This document shows, piece by piece, positions 1 to 7,289 of a DNA stretch of 46,893 nucleotides; the stretch's first letter is position 1, and the number at the start of each line of letters is the position of its first letter. The stretch comes from UBA9865 sp035647835. GTDB taxonomy: Bacteria > Bacillota > Dethiobacteria > Dethiobacterales > Dethiobacteraceae. The stretch covers positions 1 to 46,893 of the forward strand of contig DASRMS010000105.1 of the NCBI GenBank assembly GCA_035647835.1, given 5' to 3'. The notes under the pieces were generated by a model. It was not told the DNA's origin and did no database searches. It saw nothing but the letters and a program-made list of their open reading frames with translations. The position numbers and the translations under genes are program-made.

Positions 1-29
1 GTTTAATTTTAACTATAAGGAGGCAACGA

Positions 30-1367
30 CTAACGTTTCTGAAAAAACTCTCGCGTTAGTTTCACGATAAGGCCATTTAATCCCCATAAGCCTATTAAAT
101 TGGGGATAGCCATCAAGCCATTTAAAGTGTCAGCCAGAGCCCAAACTACATGCAGCCCTCCTACAGCGCCGATGGGAATTAGAGCAATCCACAACAGACG
201 ATAGAAAAGTGTCGCACGTGTACTAACAAAATATTCAAAGCATTTTTCACCGTAATAGGACCAGGAAATCAAAGTAGAAAACGCAAAAATCACCAAGCTA
301 ACAGCGACAAAATAACCACCCCAGCTGGGAAGTGCCTGATTGAAGGCTGCTGTAGTCATGGCTGCACCATCAAGACCAGTGTTCCAAACCCCTGTTACCA
401 GCACGGCTAGGGCTGTTAAGGTGCAAGAGATATGGGTATCAAAAAACACTTCAAACATACCCCACAAACCCTGACGTGCTGGGTGATCAGTGCGGGCCGC
501 CGCATGGGCAATGGAGGCACTGCCTAACCCTGCTTCATTGGTAAAGATCCCACGGGCCACACCGAAACGAAAAGTCTGCAAAACAGTAGCGCCAGCAAAG
601 CCGCCTACTGCTGCCCGACCGGTAAAAGCATTGCCGATTATTTGACTAAAAGCTAAAGGTACTTGTGCCAAGTTTAAAAAGATAATAAACAACGCGCCTG
701 CTGTATAAAAAGCAGCCATCAATGGCACCAATTTTTCGGTAAAGGCCGCTACACGGCTGATGCCGCCAATAATTACCAAGGCAGTAATAGCTGCCATGAC
801 TATCCCGGTTATTAATTGAGGTACATTAAAAGCCTCGTGGAGCGCGGCCGCTACAGAGTTAGCCTGCACCATATTACCTATGCCGAAGGCGGCAAGTGAG
901 CCAAATAAAGCAAATAGTGCAGCCAGCAGACGACTGTTCAGACCTTTCGCCAAGAAATACATTGGACCCCCGACCACCCTGCCTGTTGGTTGGGTATCAC
1001 GAAAGTGCACAGCCAACACCACTTCAGCGTATTTAGTGACCATCCCCACAAAAGCAGATACCCACATCCAAAAGACAGCACCAGGTCCGCCTAAAGTAAT
1101 AGCTGTGGCCACGCCAGCGATATTGCCGGTACCTATGGTGCCTGCCAACGCTGTCGTCAACGCTTGAAATGCACTAATTTCACCAATACCAGTATTCTTT
1201 TGGCGCCTCAGACCGAAGATAGTATCACGCAGCATAGTACTGAAATGGCGTACCTGCAGCCAATTTAAACGTAGAGTTAAGAAACAACCAGTCAACAGAA
1301 CGGCGGCAATCATAATGGGGCCGCCGACAAATTCCTGTAAAAAAAAGTTTAGTGACTGTATACTCAC
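30..1367 (-). CDS. Alanine/glycine:cation symporter, AGCS family
   Basis: Integral membrane importer that couples uptake of alanine or glycine to Na+ or H+. It has 445 residues, the usual family length, with about ten hydrophobic segments. The hallmark GTIGTGNIAG is at 76-85, GGPGAVFWMW at 93-102 and RGIFTNEAGLGS at 272-283. The start is GTG at 1367, chosen because AGGGGAG lies six bases upstream. It follows the MEMO-AMMECR1 gene on the same strand after about 70 bases with no clear terminator between them, so the two may be cotranscribed; this is inference, since their functions are not obviously linked. Alanine versus glycine specificity cannot be read from the sequence. The stop codon lies only 30 bases from the window edge, so the terminator is probably outside. 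Confidence 0.93.
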   Translation of the reverse strand: MSIQSLNFFLQEFVGGPIMIAAVLLTGCFLTLRLNWLQVRHFSTMLRDTIFGLRRQKNTGIGEISAFQALTTALAGTIGTGNIAGVATAITLGGPGAVFWMWVSAFVGMVTKYAEVVLAVHFRDTQPTGRVVGGPMYFLAKGLNSRLLAALFALFGSLAAFGIGNMVQANSVAAALHEAFNVPQLITGIVMAAITALVIIGGISRVAAFTEKLVPLMAAFYTAGALFIIFLNLAQVPLAFSQIIGNAFTGRAAVGGFAGATVLQTFRFGVARGIFTNEAGLGSASIAHAAARTDHPARQGLWGMFEVFFDTHISCTLTALAVLVTGVWNTGLDGAAMTTAAFNQALPSWGGYFVAVSLVIFAFSTLISWSYYGEKCFEYFVSTRATLFYRLLWIALIPIGAVGGLHVVWALADTLNGLMAIPNLIGLWGLNGLIVKLTREFFQKR

Positions 1368-1436
1368 AACTCACTCCCCTTTGCCACATCTATTTGATAA
1401 GTATGCCTTAAACCTGTGATCCATCCGCTTCTTTAT

Positions 1437-2804
1437 TTAATAATAACGTTGTACACGAAAACGATAGAGTTGGTACAGCTCGCTAGGGTTAATGCCTGCT
1501 TTCTGTAAGGCTATCGACACTTGGACTTCAGCTGTCTCGACACCAGACAAATTTGGTAAGAGCAACCCTCTACGCTGCCCCTCTTCCACAATTACACCAA
1601 ACTGCTGTGGATCAAGTTCTGCCATACTATCTACAGCTTCCGCCGCGGCCAGCACATCAACAGAGTAAACTAAACCAGAAAGCTCCTTTGCTGTGACGGG
1701 AGGGAAACGTGGGTCATAGATGCCGGCGGAAATGGCATTTTCAACAATTTCCGCCGCTAAATTTGCTTGCTGCGCCTCAATGCTGCCGATACAACCACGT
1801 AGTTCTCCATTTAAATGGAGTGAGACAAAAGCTCCAGCACGTTGTTGACAGAGCGAGGAAGCAGTGGGTGGGGTAATGACTTGCTTGGTACGCACAAAAG
1901 TTTCTAGTGTGTGTCTAGCCAACTGGACATGTTCACTCTCTTGTGTTCTGGTAGAAGCAAAGGGCTGCAGCGTTCTTTTCCTGCCAGGCGTCAAATCCGC
2001 CACCAAGTAACCCACGCCAAAGGGGCCTTCGTAGGAAAGAATTTCTGGCTCGACAGTTTCTCCATCTAAGATACCCAAAGCAATTATGAGGGAACGATAA
2101 CCGCATTCCCCTGCCTCTTCTACTAAACGGTGATTAAGGTTAAGAATGGCTTCAACATCAAATCTCTCCACTAAATGAATTAGCTTTTGATCGAATTCTT
2201 GCCCTGCAGGAGAATAGCCAGCCGGGGCATCTTCCTTTAAACGGTGCGAAAGATCTGCACTGCAAATCACAGCAGCATGCCGCTTGAGTCGCAGCAAAGC
2301 CTTGCGGACTGCCTGCCCAAAGCTGTATAGCTGTTTCGCAGCAAGCAGTCCATATGTGATATGCACCAGCGGCAGGCGGATCCCCCGCTGCTGCAAGAAA
2401 TATAATGGCACCATCGCACCATGATCCAAGGTCACTTCAACACCATAAGCTGCACTGCGGCGGTTATCTAAATGAGCACAGTTGATACCAAACCGCTCAG
2501 CCTCCAGTTCTATGGCCTGCAGCACACTCTTTTCATTAGGCCAGGAAAAAGTAATTTCGGGTGCAGCAAACTGTGCCAGTGAACCTGTTAATTGCTCATC
2601 TGCTAATAGTGCTACGGCATCACGAAACATAGGCCCATGTGGCGTAATGAGGACTAAAACATCAGCGCCGCTTTGTTTAATACGCCCCGCCAGCTCGCTC
2701 ATGGCTGCAGCGGTCTCTGCAACCAGTTTTGCTTCACTTCCCCCTACTGCCGGAATTACGATTGCTGGGTGAGGGTAAATACCAGCATGCACAACTGTTC
2801 TCAT
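1437..2804 (-). CDS. MEMO-like/AMMECR1 fusion (AmmeMemoRadiSam system protein A)
   Basis: Two-domain protein of 455 residues. Residues 1-270 resemble the MEMO/LigB class III extradiol dioxygenase fold, with ITPHGP at 53-58, TLDHGAMVP at 125-133 and SADLSHRL at 182-189 carrying histidines that could bind metal. Residues 290-455 are an AMMECR1 domain, with its signature LRGCIGS at 335-341 and DPRFPPV at 364-370. In the AmmeMemoRadiSam family these two domains occur with a radical SAM protein and the biochemical role is unresolved. No radical SAM gene is next to this one here. The ATG start at 2804 has AAGGAG seven bases upstream. It lies downstream of cwlD on the same strand. Identification of the domains is firm; function is unknown. 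Confidence 0.9.
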   Translation of the reverse strand: MRTVVHAGIYPHPAIVIPAVGGSEAKLVAETAAAMSELAGRIKQSGADVLVLITPHGPMFRDAVALLADEQLTGSLAQFAAPEITFSWPNEKSVLQAIELEAERFGINCAHLDNRRSAAYGVEVTLDHGAMVPLYFLQQRGIRLPLVHITYGLLAAKQLYSFGQAVRKALLRLKRHAAVICSADLSHRLKEDAPAGYSPAGQEFDQKLIHLVERFDVEAILNLNHRLVEEAGECGYRSLIIALGILDGETVEPEILSYEGPFGVGYLVADLTPGRKRTLQPFASTRTQESEHVQLARHTLETFVRTKQVITPPTASSLCQQRAGAFVSLHLNGELRGCIGSIEAQQANLAAEIVENAISAGIYDPRFPPVTAKELSGLVYSVDVLAAAEAVDSMAELDPQQFGVIVEEGQRRGLLLPNLSGVETAEVQVSIALQKAGINPSELYQLYRFRVQRYY

Positions 2805-2956
2805 TGACCTACTCCTTTATCTCCGTTTACTTCTATTTTAACCGGAAATCTTTTCCTTTACTACTTCTAACTTCATCGATACATTGCAACTTGCAGAAGA
2901 TTTAGGAGGAGTTCTGCTAAATAACAGGATTTTGTCAAAGCAATTTAGAATACTTA

Positions 2957-3697
2957 TTAATCGACTACTGCAGGAGGTTGTGCATAGTAATGAATCAGAC
3001 CCAAATAAAGAGCCCACGCTACTTTATTCTGATAGGCCGGATCTGTGAGTAGTTGTGCTTCTTCAGGGTTAGAGATAAAACCACACTCTACCAAAGCGGC
3101 ACAACGCTCTGTTTCGTTGAGCACAAAGTAATTACCTGGTTTGATTACTCTGTCGGTGTTGCCTAAAACACGAACTAGTTCCTGCTGTAATGCTTGAGCA
3201 AGTATTATAGACTGCTGATGTTCTATTTTGTGAAAAACTTGCGCACCACGCCATTGGGCTGAGCCGATAGCATTAGCATGAATGCTCAAAAAAATGTCAG
3301 GGTCAGCAGCCTCTACAATTTGCATTCTATTTCTCATATCTTCTTGCTTTTTGGGACCTGCAGTAGGCTGCACCAGTAAATCCGTGTCTGTTTCCCGAGT
3401 CATCACTACTCGCGCTCCTGAAGCTTGTAAATAGTCACGTAACTGTAAGGCAATTGCCAACACTATGTTTTTTTCCTCAACATTGTTGTTCCTGACACCG
3501 GGATCATAACCACCGTGGCCGGGATCAAGCACAATGGTTTTATTAGCTAAAGGTAAACAACCTTGGACAGTAATGGCCTTACTAACCGGCAGGACAATCT
3601 TGATAACCGATACTAATATTAGCAAACACAGTAAATATACGCAGATTAATAAATATTTACGCCTAGTCCTCTGACTGCCAATAAAAAAAATACGCAA
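2957..3697 (-). CDS. cwlD: N-acetylmuramoyl-L-alanine amidase CwlD
   Basis: Membrane-anchored zinc amidase (Amidase_3) that, in spore formers, removes peptide side chains from cortex peptidoglycan during muramic-delta-lactam formation. The 246 residues match CwlD length (about 237). A basic N terminus and a single membrane anchor (14-36) precede the catalytic domain. Zinc ligands are H61 (in DPGHGGYDPG), E75 and H140 (in LSIHANA), and the catalytic glutamate is E204 in LVECGF. The frame is open to 3964, but that extension would overlap the divergent transporter gene. I chose TTG at 3697 because AAAGGGGGG sits six bases upstream. Promoters of this gene and of the divergent chromate transporter must lie within or beside a 61-bp gap. 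Expected expression in sporulation is inference. Confidence 0.88.
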   Translation of the reverse strand: MRIFFIGSQRTRRKYLLICVYLLCLLILVSVIKIVLPVSKAITVQGCLPLANKTIVLDPGHGGYDPGVRNNNVEEKNIVLAIALQLRDYLQASGARVVMTRETDTDLLVQPTAGPKKQEDMRNRMQIVEAADPDIFLSIHANAIGSAQWRGAQVFHKIEHQQSIILAQALQQELVRVLGNTDRVIKPGNYFVLNETERCAALVECGFISNPEEAQLLTDPAYQNKVAWALYLGLIHYYAQPPAVVD

Positions 3698-3758
3698 GAC
3701 AGACCCCCCTTTAGCAAAAGATATGAAAAATAAACGACGCTTATGAGGTGAGGCTTGT

Positions 3759-4325
3759 ATGAAAAACAGTAGTTTACTGCAATTATTCCTAACCTTTTTT
3801 AAGATTGGTGCTACTACCTTTGGTGGTGGCTTTGCCATGCTGCCAATTATTAAAAGAGAAGTAGTAGAAAGGTACGCTTGGTTATCGGATGAAGAATTTG
3901 TTGATACGTTGGCAGTAACACAATCACTACCTGGAGCAATTGCTGTTAATTCAGCAATTTTCATCGGCTACAGAGTCCGGGGCTATGCTGGTGCACTACT
4001 TTCCATGTTTGGAGCAGTTCTGCCCTCGTTTCTAGTCATTCTGTTCATAGCTACCTTTTTTGCCCGTTTTGCAGAATACCCCATGGTGCAGGCTGCTTTT
4101 GCCGGTATTCGTCCAGCCATTGCCGCCCTTATTGCGGCCGCCGTGCTGAAAGTTGGCAAGCCAGTTTTAAAAAATTGTCAAAGCATAATTTTCGCTGCCG
4201 CATTTCTCTTACTTTCCGAGGGGTTAGGCCTCCATGCCATAATAGTTATCCTCTTGGGCGCACTCAGTGGCCTGTTAATGCACTATCTAAAGACAAAAAA
4301 AAATTGTGAGGTTGATGCACAATGA
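3759..4325 (+). CDS. chrA: Chromate transporter, short-chain ChrA subunit 1
   Basis: First half of a bipartite CHR-family membrane transporter. It is 188 residues with TFGGGFAMLPIIKREVV near residues 19-35 and PGAIAVNSAIFIGYRVRG near 58-75, both diagnostic of the CHR fold, and five to six hydrophobic segments. In Bacillus-type short-chain pairs two such genes together do the job of one long ChrA. ATG at 3759 has GAGGTGAGG upstream. Its stop overlaps the start of the second half gene in an ATGA junction, which suggests translational coupling. Chromate export is shown for some homologues; the natural substrate here is unknown. Confidence 0.9.
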   Translation: MKNSSLLQLFLTFFKIGATTFGGGFAMLPIIKREVVERYAWLSDEEFVDTLAVTQSLPGAIAVNSAIFIGYRVRGYAGALLSMFGAVLPSFLVILFIATFFARFAEYPMVQAAFAGIRPAIAALIAAAVLKVGKPVLKNCQSIIFAAAFLLLSEGLGLHAIIVILLGALSGLLMHYLKTKKNCEVDAQ

Positions 4326-4843
4326 TCTTACTGCAGCTCTACCTTGCTTTTCTGAAAATGGGTTTCTTTAGTATCGGCGGCGGTTATGTCATGCTCTCCC
4401 TAATCGAAACAGAAATCATTACCATTCGAGGCTGGTTGTCATTACCTGAATTCGTCGACATTTTAGCCATCTCCGAAATGACTCCTGGCCCCATTGCCAT
4501 TAATTCTGCAACTTTTATCGGCTACCGTATCGCAGGCTTCTGGGGTTCAGCCGTTGCCACAGCCGGCGTGATTACACCCTCTATTATTTTAGTCCTCTTG
4601 GCTGCTACTTTCCTCAAACGCTTCTATCAAAATCAATGGGTGCAAGCTGCATTTTCTGGGTTACGTCCCGCCGTCATCGGCCTGATTGCCGGCGCCGCCA
4701 TCTTTGTAACCCGTACCGCTTTGGTCGATTTACCATCTGTAGGCATAGCCCTAGGCGCGTTTATTCTACTGGTTTTTACACGTTTGCACCCAATTCTCGT
4801 CCTAGCACTTTCTGCATTAGCAGGGATTCTCATAAATCTATAG
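4322..4843 (+). CDS. chrA: Chromate transporter, short-chain ChrA subunit 2
   Basis: Second half of the CHR pair, 173 residues, beginning in a four-base overlap with the upstream half. The repeated CHR motifs are present: GFFSIGGGYVMLSLIETEI near residues 13-31 and TPGPIAINSATFIGYRIAG near 55-73. Mostly hydrophobic, with no soluble domain. The two halves are similar over their whole length, consistent with an ancestral duplication, and probably insert with opposite topology, as proposed for the family. A strong bidirectional terminator follows at 4880-4914. Substrate specificity is not visible from the sequence. Confidence 0.9.
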   Translation: MILLQLYLAFLKMGFFSIGGGYVMLSLIETEIITIRGWLSLPEFVDILAISEMTPGPIAINSATFIGYRIAGFWGSAVATAGVITPSIILVLLAATFLKRFYQNQWVQAAFSGLRPAVIGLIAGAAIFVTRTALVDLPSVGIALGAFILLVFTRLHPILVLALSALAGILINL

Positions 4844-4879
4844 CATGTAACTTTCGGTCAGCCGTAAGCTGTAAATACT

Positions 4880-4914
4880 AAAACCCCCAAAGGCTTAATG
4901 CCTTTGGGGGTTTT
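4880..4914. terminator. Bidirectional intrinsic terminator
   Basis: Perfect 15-bp stem (AAAACCCCCAAAGGC and its complement) with loop TTAAT, giving T-runs on both strands. It ends the chromate operon on the + strand and the acyltransferase gene on the - strand. The acyltransferase stop codon lies in the loop and its last codons form one arm. Confidence 0.92.
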
Positions 4915-5398
4915 CCATTAACTCACGTATTTTTTTAATCGGCACACCGCCAGCCATAGTTTGCGGGGCAACATCCTTGTTCACCAAAGAATGCGCAGAA
5001 ACCATCGCCCTCTCCCCTACCGTTACACCGGCAAGCACGGTGGAGTTGGCACCAATTAGCACATTTGCCCCTATTTTAACTTCACCAGTTGCCCATTCAT
5101 CTACTAAAAACTCATGCGCTAAAAAGGTAGCATTATAGCCGATGACACTGTTATCGCCAATGGTGATCAGCTGCGGAAAAAAGACATCAAACATCACCAT
5201 CAAACCTACAGAAACATCCTTACCTATTTTTATCCCTACTAAACGATAAAGTACATTTTTCAAACGCAACGAAGGTAAATAACGGCACAAATAGATAACT
5301 ATAAAATTAAAAACCACACGCCACGGTTTAACATAGCTTGTCCAGTAATAAAGTGAATTTTTATCACCCGGAACATGATGTTTAGTAAGCTTACGCAT
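4895..5398 (-). CDS. Hexapeptide-repeat acyltransferase (YvoF-like)
   Basis: Left-handed beta-helix acyltransferase of 167 residues, probably transferring acetyl groups from acetyl-CoA. An N-terminal segment with a hydrophobic helix (FNFIVIYLCRYLPSL) is followed by hexapeptide repeats such as ITIGDNSVIGYNATFLAHE, VKIGANVLIGANSTVLAG and VTVGERAMVSAHSLV. It resembles B. subtilis YvoF closely in layout, including the start MRK. I chose ATG at 5398. An upstream in-frame GTG at 5416 has no Shine-Dalgarno sequence. Even for 5398 the site is weak (GGTGG). The acceptor is unknown. The C terminus is encoded within the terminator at 4880-4914. Confidence 0.85.
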   Translation of the reverse strand: MRKLTKHHVPGDKNSLYYWTSYVKPWRVVFNFIVIYLCRYLPSLRLKNVLYRLVGIKIGKDVSVGLMVMFDVFFPQLITIGDNSVIGYNATFLAHEFLVDEWATGEVKIGANVLIGANSTVLAGVTVGERAMVSAHSLVNKDVAPQTMAGGVPIKKIRELMENPQRH

Positions 5399-5564
5399 CT
5401 CACTGCCACCGCCCACAAGTAAATTTAAGCTACTGTAATTATCTTTTTGCTATACCAGCTTGTATATGCATTTTGGCCTGCCTACTTTGCAAAAAGCAGC
5501 TGCCTTTTCTAGCTTCGCCCTTAACGGGCTGCCGTTGAAATTTTTAAAAGTTGCCATTTTTTGT

Positions 5565-5593
5565 TTGCTGTTTTTTCCTTAGCAGTGTATAAT
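5565..5593 (+). promoter_or_regulatory. Sigma-A promoter of the zinc-ribbon gene
   Basis: TTGCTG, 17-bp spacer, perfect TATAAT. Transcription would begin near 5600. The rest of the non-coding stretch 5399-5564 shows no gene or clear structure. Confidence 0.75.
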
Positions 5594-5599
5594 ATGGTT

Positions 5600-5714
5600 A
5601 CCACTGCATTTTCCTTCGGGTTTGGGAATCTAGAGCTCCTTTGTTTGGTGTTAGATTTCTCAGTAAGTACCAGGGTTGGGGAAATCAGGGGTCCAAAACA
5701 AAGGAGGTTTTTTC
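5600..5714 (+). other. Long 5' leader of the zinc-ribbon gene
   Basis: About 115 transcribed bases between the predicted start of transcription and the ATG, ending in a full AAGGAGG. No known riboswitch consensus was recognised. The length is unusual beside the other genes here and may allow post-transcriptional control; this is inference. Confidence 0.4.
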
Positions 5715-5999
5715 ATGTACGAGGACAAGACTTTAACCTGTCGTGAATGCCAAGAAGAATTTATCTTCACAGTTGGGGAACAGGAATTTTATGCCGAGAA
5801 AGGGTTCGAGAATGAGCCGGCTCGCTGCCCATCCTGCCGCGCTGCTCGCAAACAGCGCATGAATGGTGACCGCTCTGAACGCCGTATGTACAAAGTTACC
5901 TGTTCTGAATGCGGTGTCGAAACAGAAGTTCCTTTTAATCCTTCCCTAGACCGCCCAGTTTACTGTCGTGATTGTTTCCAAAAGAATAAAAGCTTCTAA
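5715..5999 (+). CDS. Double zinc-ribbon protein (zf-trcl plus CxxC-x17-CxxC)
   Basis: Small soluble 94-residue protein with two predicted zinc-binding modules. The first has C9/C12 and C38/C41. The second has C63/C66 and C84/C87, exactly 17 residues apart, the spacing that names the CxxC-x17-CxxC family. The middle is basic (RAARKQRMNGDRSERR), which would suit nucleic acid binding, though no function is established. ATG at 5715 is preceded by AAGGAGG with seven bases of spacing. It is a single-gene transcript between the promoter at 5565 and the terminator at 6028. A strong promoter and ribosome site suggest high expression. Confidence 0.88.
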   Translation: MYEDKTLTCRECQEEFIFTVGEQEFYAEKGFENEPARCPSCRAARKQRMNGDRSERRMYKVTCSECGVETEVPFNPSLDRPVYCRDCFQKNKSF

Positions 6000-6027
6000 G
6001 TGAACGCTTAACTCGTTAGTTTAAATT

Positions 6028-6060
6028 CTCTCTCGTCAGGCAAGACGAGAGAGTTTTATT
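6028..6060 (+). terminator. Intrinsic terminator
   Basis: Ten-bp stem CTCTCTCGTC/GACGAGAGAG with a six-base loop, followed by TTTTATTTT. It ends the zinc-ribbon transcript. Confidence 0.88.
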
Positions 6061-6162
6061 TTACGCTAATCTTATCTGGTCAACAGCATCACCTAAGGTG
6101 GCAGCATACATCCGCCGCACCAAATTGCCGTTTTATTTAGTGTTTTATGCAGGAATTATACT

Positions 6163-6190
6163 TTTACAACAGAATTTAACAGCATACACT
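6163..6190 (+). promoter_or_regulatory. Possible promoter of the LiaF-like gene
   Basis: TTTACA, 16-bp spacer, TACACT, 34 bases upstream of the chosen ATG. Weak match to sigma-A. Confidence 0.35.
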
Positions 6191-6223
6191 AGTAGTAAGG
6201 TACTAGAGATAAGGAGTGGTGAA

Positions 6224-6925
6224 ATGCAGTTTGATAAGTCCAAATCATTGTTAGGCATAGTCGTGATTACCGCTGGTATCATCTTACTTCTTGATAATCT
6301 TAATATCATTGCAGGTATCAACCTTTTTGCCTATTGGCCAGTGCTCTTAATTGTCTGGGGACTGCAATCTTTATGGACCGGCAGCAAAAATCCTGCAGCA
6401 CAAGGCATTTCCGCTTTTGTTATTATCCTAGGTTTCATATTTCTAGCCAATAGTTTGACCTGGGCTGAGATTAATGTCGGCAGAGTTTTTCAGTTTTTCT
6501 TCCCCGTTTTAATCATTCTCATAGGCGGCAGCATTTTTCTTGGTCGCTCCTTTGCCGGGAAAGCCAACTTGGCCATCATGGGGGCAGTAGAGCGAGGCAA
6601 AACTTCTTCCTGGCAGTTAGAATCAGGCTCTTATGTGGCCTTTTTAGGAGGAATTGACCTAGATTTACGTCATGCCATAATTCCAGAAGGAGAAACTGTT
6701 TTGGATTTAACGGCAGTAATGGGTGGAATCGATATCCGCGTTCCCGCTGACATACCGGTAGTAGCCGACGGCTTTGCTGTACTCGGCGGAGTTGAGTTTT
6801 TTGGTAAAGGCAGTGGGGGCATTGTCGGCTCCACACATACAGAACAAAATATTGGTGAAGGCAACCAAGTCCTCATAATTCAGGCTCGCGCCGTGATGGG
6901 TGGCATAGATATAAAACGTGTATAG
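6224..6925 (+). CDS. LiaF-like cell-envelope stress membrane protein
   Basis: 233 residues. Four hydrophobic segments fill the first 110 residues (LiaI/LiaF-like transmembrane region). The C-terminal part is a soluble beta-rich domain with repeated glycine motifs: LGGIDLDLR, VMGGIDIRVP, VLGGVEFFG and VMGGIDIKRV, typical of the LiaF C-terminal (DUF2154-type) fold. LiaF proteins inhibit the LiaRS envelope-stress system, but no LiaRS pair is adjacent here, so the regulatory role is inference. An in-frame upstream extension exists, but AAGGAG seven bases before ATG 6224 fixes the start. It converges on the small membrane gene at 7018-7179, sharing the terminator at 6981-7014. Confidence 0.85.
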   Translation: MQFDKSKSLLGIVVITAGIILLLDNLNIIAGINLFAYWPVLLIVWGLQSLWTGSKNPAAQGISAFVIILGFIFLANSLTWAEINVGRVFQFFFPVLIILIGGSIFLGRSFAGKANLAIMGAVERGKTSSWQLESGSYVAFLGGIDLDLRHAIIPEGETVLDLTAVMGGIDIRVPADIPVVADGFAVLGGVEFFGKGSGGIVGSTHTEQNIGEGNQVLIIQARAVMGGIDIKRV

Positions 6926-6980
6926 CATCGGTCTGCCCAAAGTGAATCGTACAATCTTGACAAAACTTGGATTTAAAAAT

Positions 6981-7014
6981 TCCCTTGCAGTTCATTTAGG
7001 CTGCAAGGGAGTTT
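6981..7014. terminator. Terminator between converging genes
   Basis: Ten-bp stem TCCCTTGCAG/CTGCAAGGGA with a ten-base loop. A-rich sequence lies to the left and GTTTTG to the right, so it can serve both the LiaF-like gene (+) and the small membrane gene (-). Confidence 0.8.
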
Positions 7015-7017
7015 TGC

Positions 7018-7179
7018 TTAAAATGGTAATGGGAGGTTTCCTGTAAAATAGAGAAAGGTTAGGATCCCCAGGATCGCCAGTAGGGCGATGCGCAAGGCAA
7101 CTTTTAGTACTGTTTTTAAGATAAAAACTGCCACAACGATTACCACACCTAAAATAACTATACTGCTTATTCCTTCCAC
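7018..7179 (-). CDS. Small membrane protein, 53 residues
   Basis: Short open frame with GTG start at 7179, preceded by AGAGGGGTGG. The product begins MEGISSIVILGVVIVVAVFI and has a long hydrophobic stretch (residues 5-24), a short basic break (LKTVLKVALR) and a second hydrophobic helix (31-45), ending in GNLPLPF. This gives a two-helix hairpin. I do not recognise a named family. Support comes from the ribosome site, the uninterrupted hydrophobic pattern, and the placement between a TTGACA-containing region and a terminator directly after the stop. It lies downstream of the ABC exporter operon on the same strand and could be cotranscribed with it. Confidence 0.68.
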   Translation of the reverse strand: MEGISSIVILGVVIVVAVFILKTVLKVALRIALLAILGILTFLYFTGNLPLPF

Positions 7180-7215
7180 AGCTTATCCACCCCTCTCTAA
7201 TCTCCCTTAAGTTAA

Positions 7216-7245
7216 CATATGCGGTTAGCTGATTATTGATGTCAA
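7216..7245 (-). promoter_or_regulatory. Possible promoter of the 53-residue gene
   Basis: Perfect TTGACA, 18-bp spacer, then CATATG, a poor -10. The predicted leader would be about 30 bases. Confidence 0.3.
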
Positions 7246-7289
7246 GAAAGAGACAAACTCTTCCTGCTTTAATCAGTTGATAGGTTTTT

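Noticed and set aside
1..29. Ribosome site AAGGAGG at 18-24 on the plus strand
   Set aside because: No start codon follows at a usable distance; it is just the end region beyond the symporter gene.
3698..3964. N-terminal extension of the cwlD frame by 89 codons
   Set aside because: It lies opposite the well-supported chromate transporter gene, has no signal peptide in that part, and a good ribosome site and TTG start exist at 3697.
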